Assembly: GCA_022360655.1 (NCBI GenBank)
Contig: JAKSCK010000255.1
Location: 62,001 to 126,000 of the forward strand
Length of the DNA stretch: 64,000 nucleotides
Direction: 5' to 3'
Source: Spirochaetales bacterium
GTDB taxonomy: Bacteria; Spirochaetota; Spirochaetia; DSM-2461
The notes under the pieces are model-generated. The model saw nothing but the letters and a program-made list of their open reading frames with translations. It ran no database searches and was not told the origin of the DNA. Of the stretch, positions 63,770-64,000 are shown in pieces; positions within the stretch are counted from its first letter, which is position 1, and each line of letters opens with the position of its first letter. The position numbers and the translations under genes are program-made.

Positions 63770-63798
63770 ATATTACGCCCGGCGCCCAAAGGGGTCAA
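63770..63798 (-). promoter_or_regulatory. Promoter of metG-fem
   Basis: TTGACC (63798-63793) and TAATAT (63775-63770) on the minus strand are 17 bases apart; the ATG lies ten bases after the -10, so the leader would be only about four nucleotides. Confidence 0.65.
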
Positions 63799-63807
63799 TG
63801 TGAAGGG

Positions 63808-64000
63808 CTATTGCATCCACTCAGGAATGGAATTTTCTACCGTGTAAAGATTCTCACCATCCACCACATAAAGCCGCTGCTCATTCATCCAAGCATCCAC
63901 TGCAAAAACTTCTGGACATTGAGAAACAAGCCAAGGCTGATGAAATTGTTTTAAATCATACATCAGCAATCCTTCCGCCCCTGCTGAAAGGTACAGATAC
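63808..64000 (-). CDS. C-terminal end of a second LVIVD-type protein (partial)
   Basis: The last 63 codons of a minus-strand gene whose start lies beyond the window. Translation gives YLYLSAGAEGLLMYDLKQF, then QPWLVSQCPEVFAVD, RLYVVDGENLYTV and a final SIPEWMQ before a TAG stop. This closely matches the end of the 1330-residue protein (YLYVASGYQGLQVYDIRKP, IISSCPDVFALDV, AYVADGEGIKTV, YIPDWLK), so it is a paralogue with the same final propeller repeat. It lies just upstream of metG. Confidence 0.8.
   Translation of the reverse strand, partial: YLYLSAGAEGLLMYDLKQFHQPWLVSQCPEVFAVDAWMNEQRLYVVDGENLYTVENSIPEWMQ

Overview
The window reads as chromosomal DNA of a free-living diderm (Gram-negative-type) bacterium of intermediate G+C, most likely a spirochaete (Spirochaetota). 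This is an inference from the mix of outer-membrane beta-barrels ending in aromatic residues, spirochaete-style signal peptides, a sigma-54 regulated nitrogen module and large Ig/beta-propeller surface proteins. No rRNA, insertion sequence, prophage or CRISPR array is visible. The two tRNA genes (initiator Met, Asn) do not encode CCA.

Layout. 1-3.7 kb: initiator tRNA, a small ABM-fold protein and a biotin operon (birA-bioY-ecfA-ecfT) with a BirA-type operator over the birA start. 3.7-7.2 kb: nitrogen module with a GAF/sigma-54 activator, a -24/-12 promoter, an Amt ammonium transporter and a PII protein lacking the uridylylated tyrosine. 7.3-10.7 kb: thioredoxin, then a histidine kinase overlapping a periplasmic-binding lipoprotein. 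10.9-17.1 kb: tRNA-Asn, a giant TPR protein, an ACT-domain protein, a PAP2 phosphatase and small membrane proteins. 17.2-32.9 kb: TfoX-like protein, outer-membrane protein, class III aminotransferase, a divergent LigA, a Crp-like regulator, Tex, an LD-carboxypeptidase-like protein, an M20 peptidase/transporter pair, an ankyrin protein and galactose mutarotase. 32.9-42.8 kb: PhoR-PhoB with a PHO-box-like triple repeat, rhomboid protease, RF1, MATE pump, PrmC, Rel and TrmL. 42.9-58 kb: two atypical response regulators, a porin-like protein, an NtrC-type two-component pair, and a three-gene envelope cluster (barrel/transglutaminase/TPR protein, Ig-repeat lipoprotein, 1330-residue Ig/FN3/LVIVD propeller protein). 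58-64 kb: TruA, a membrane sensor fused to an AlbA_2 domain, a FemAB-type transferase, MetG, and the 3' end of a second LVIVD protein.

Two genome-style features stand out. First, about ten genes have a recognisable -10 box ending only 6-10 nt before the start codon and little or no Shine-Dalgarno sequence, suggesting leaderless mRNAs. Second, seven clear and two diverged intergenic hairpins with different stems share a flank of the form TCGATYTA; two of them supply the stop codon of the neighbouring minus-strand gene. The envelope cluster with its paralogue at the window edge and the membrane-anchored AlbA_2 protein are the best candidates for undescribed systems.
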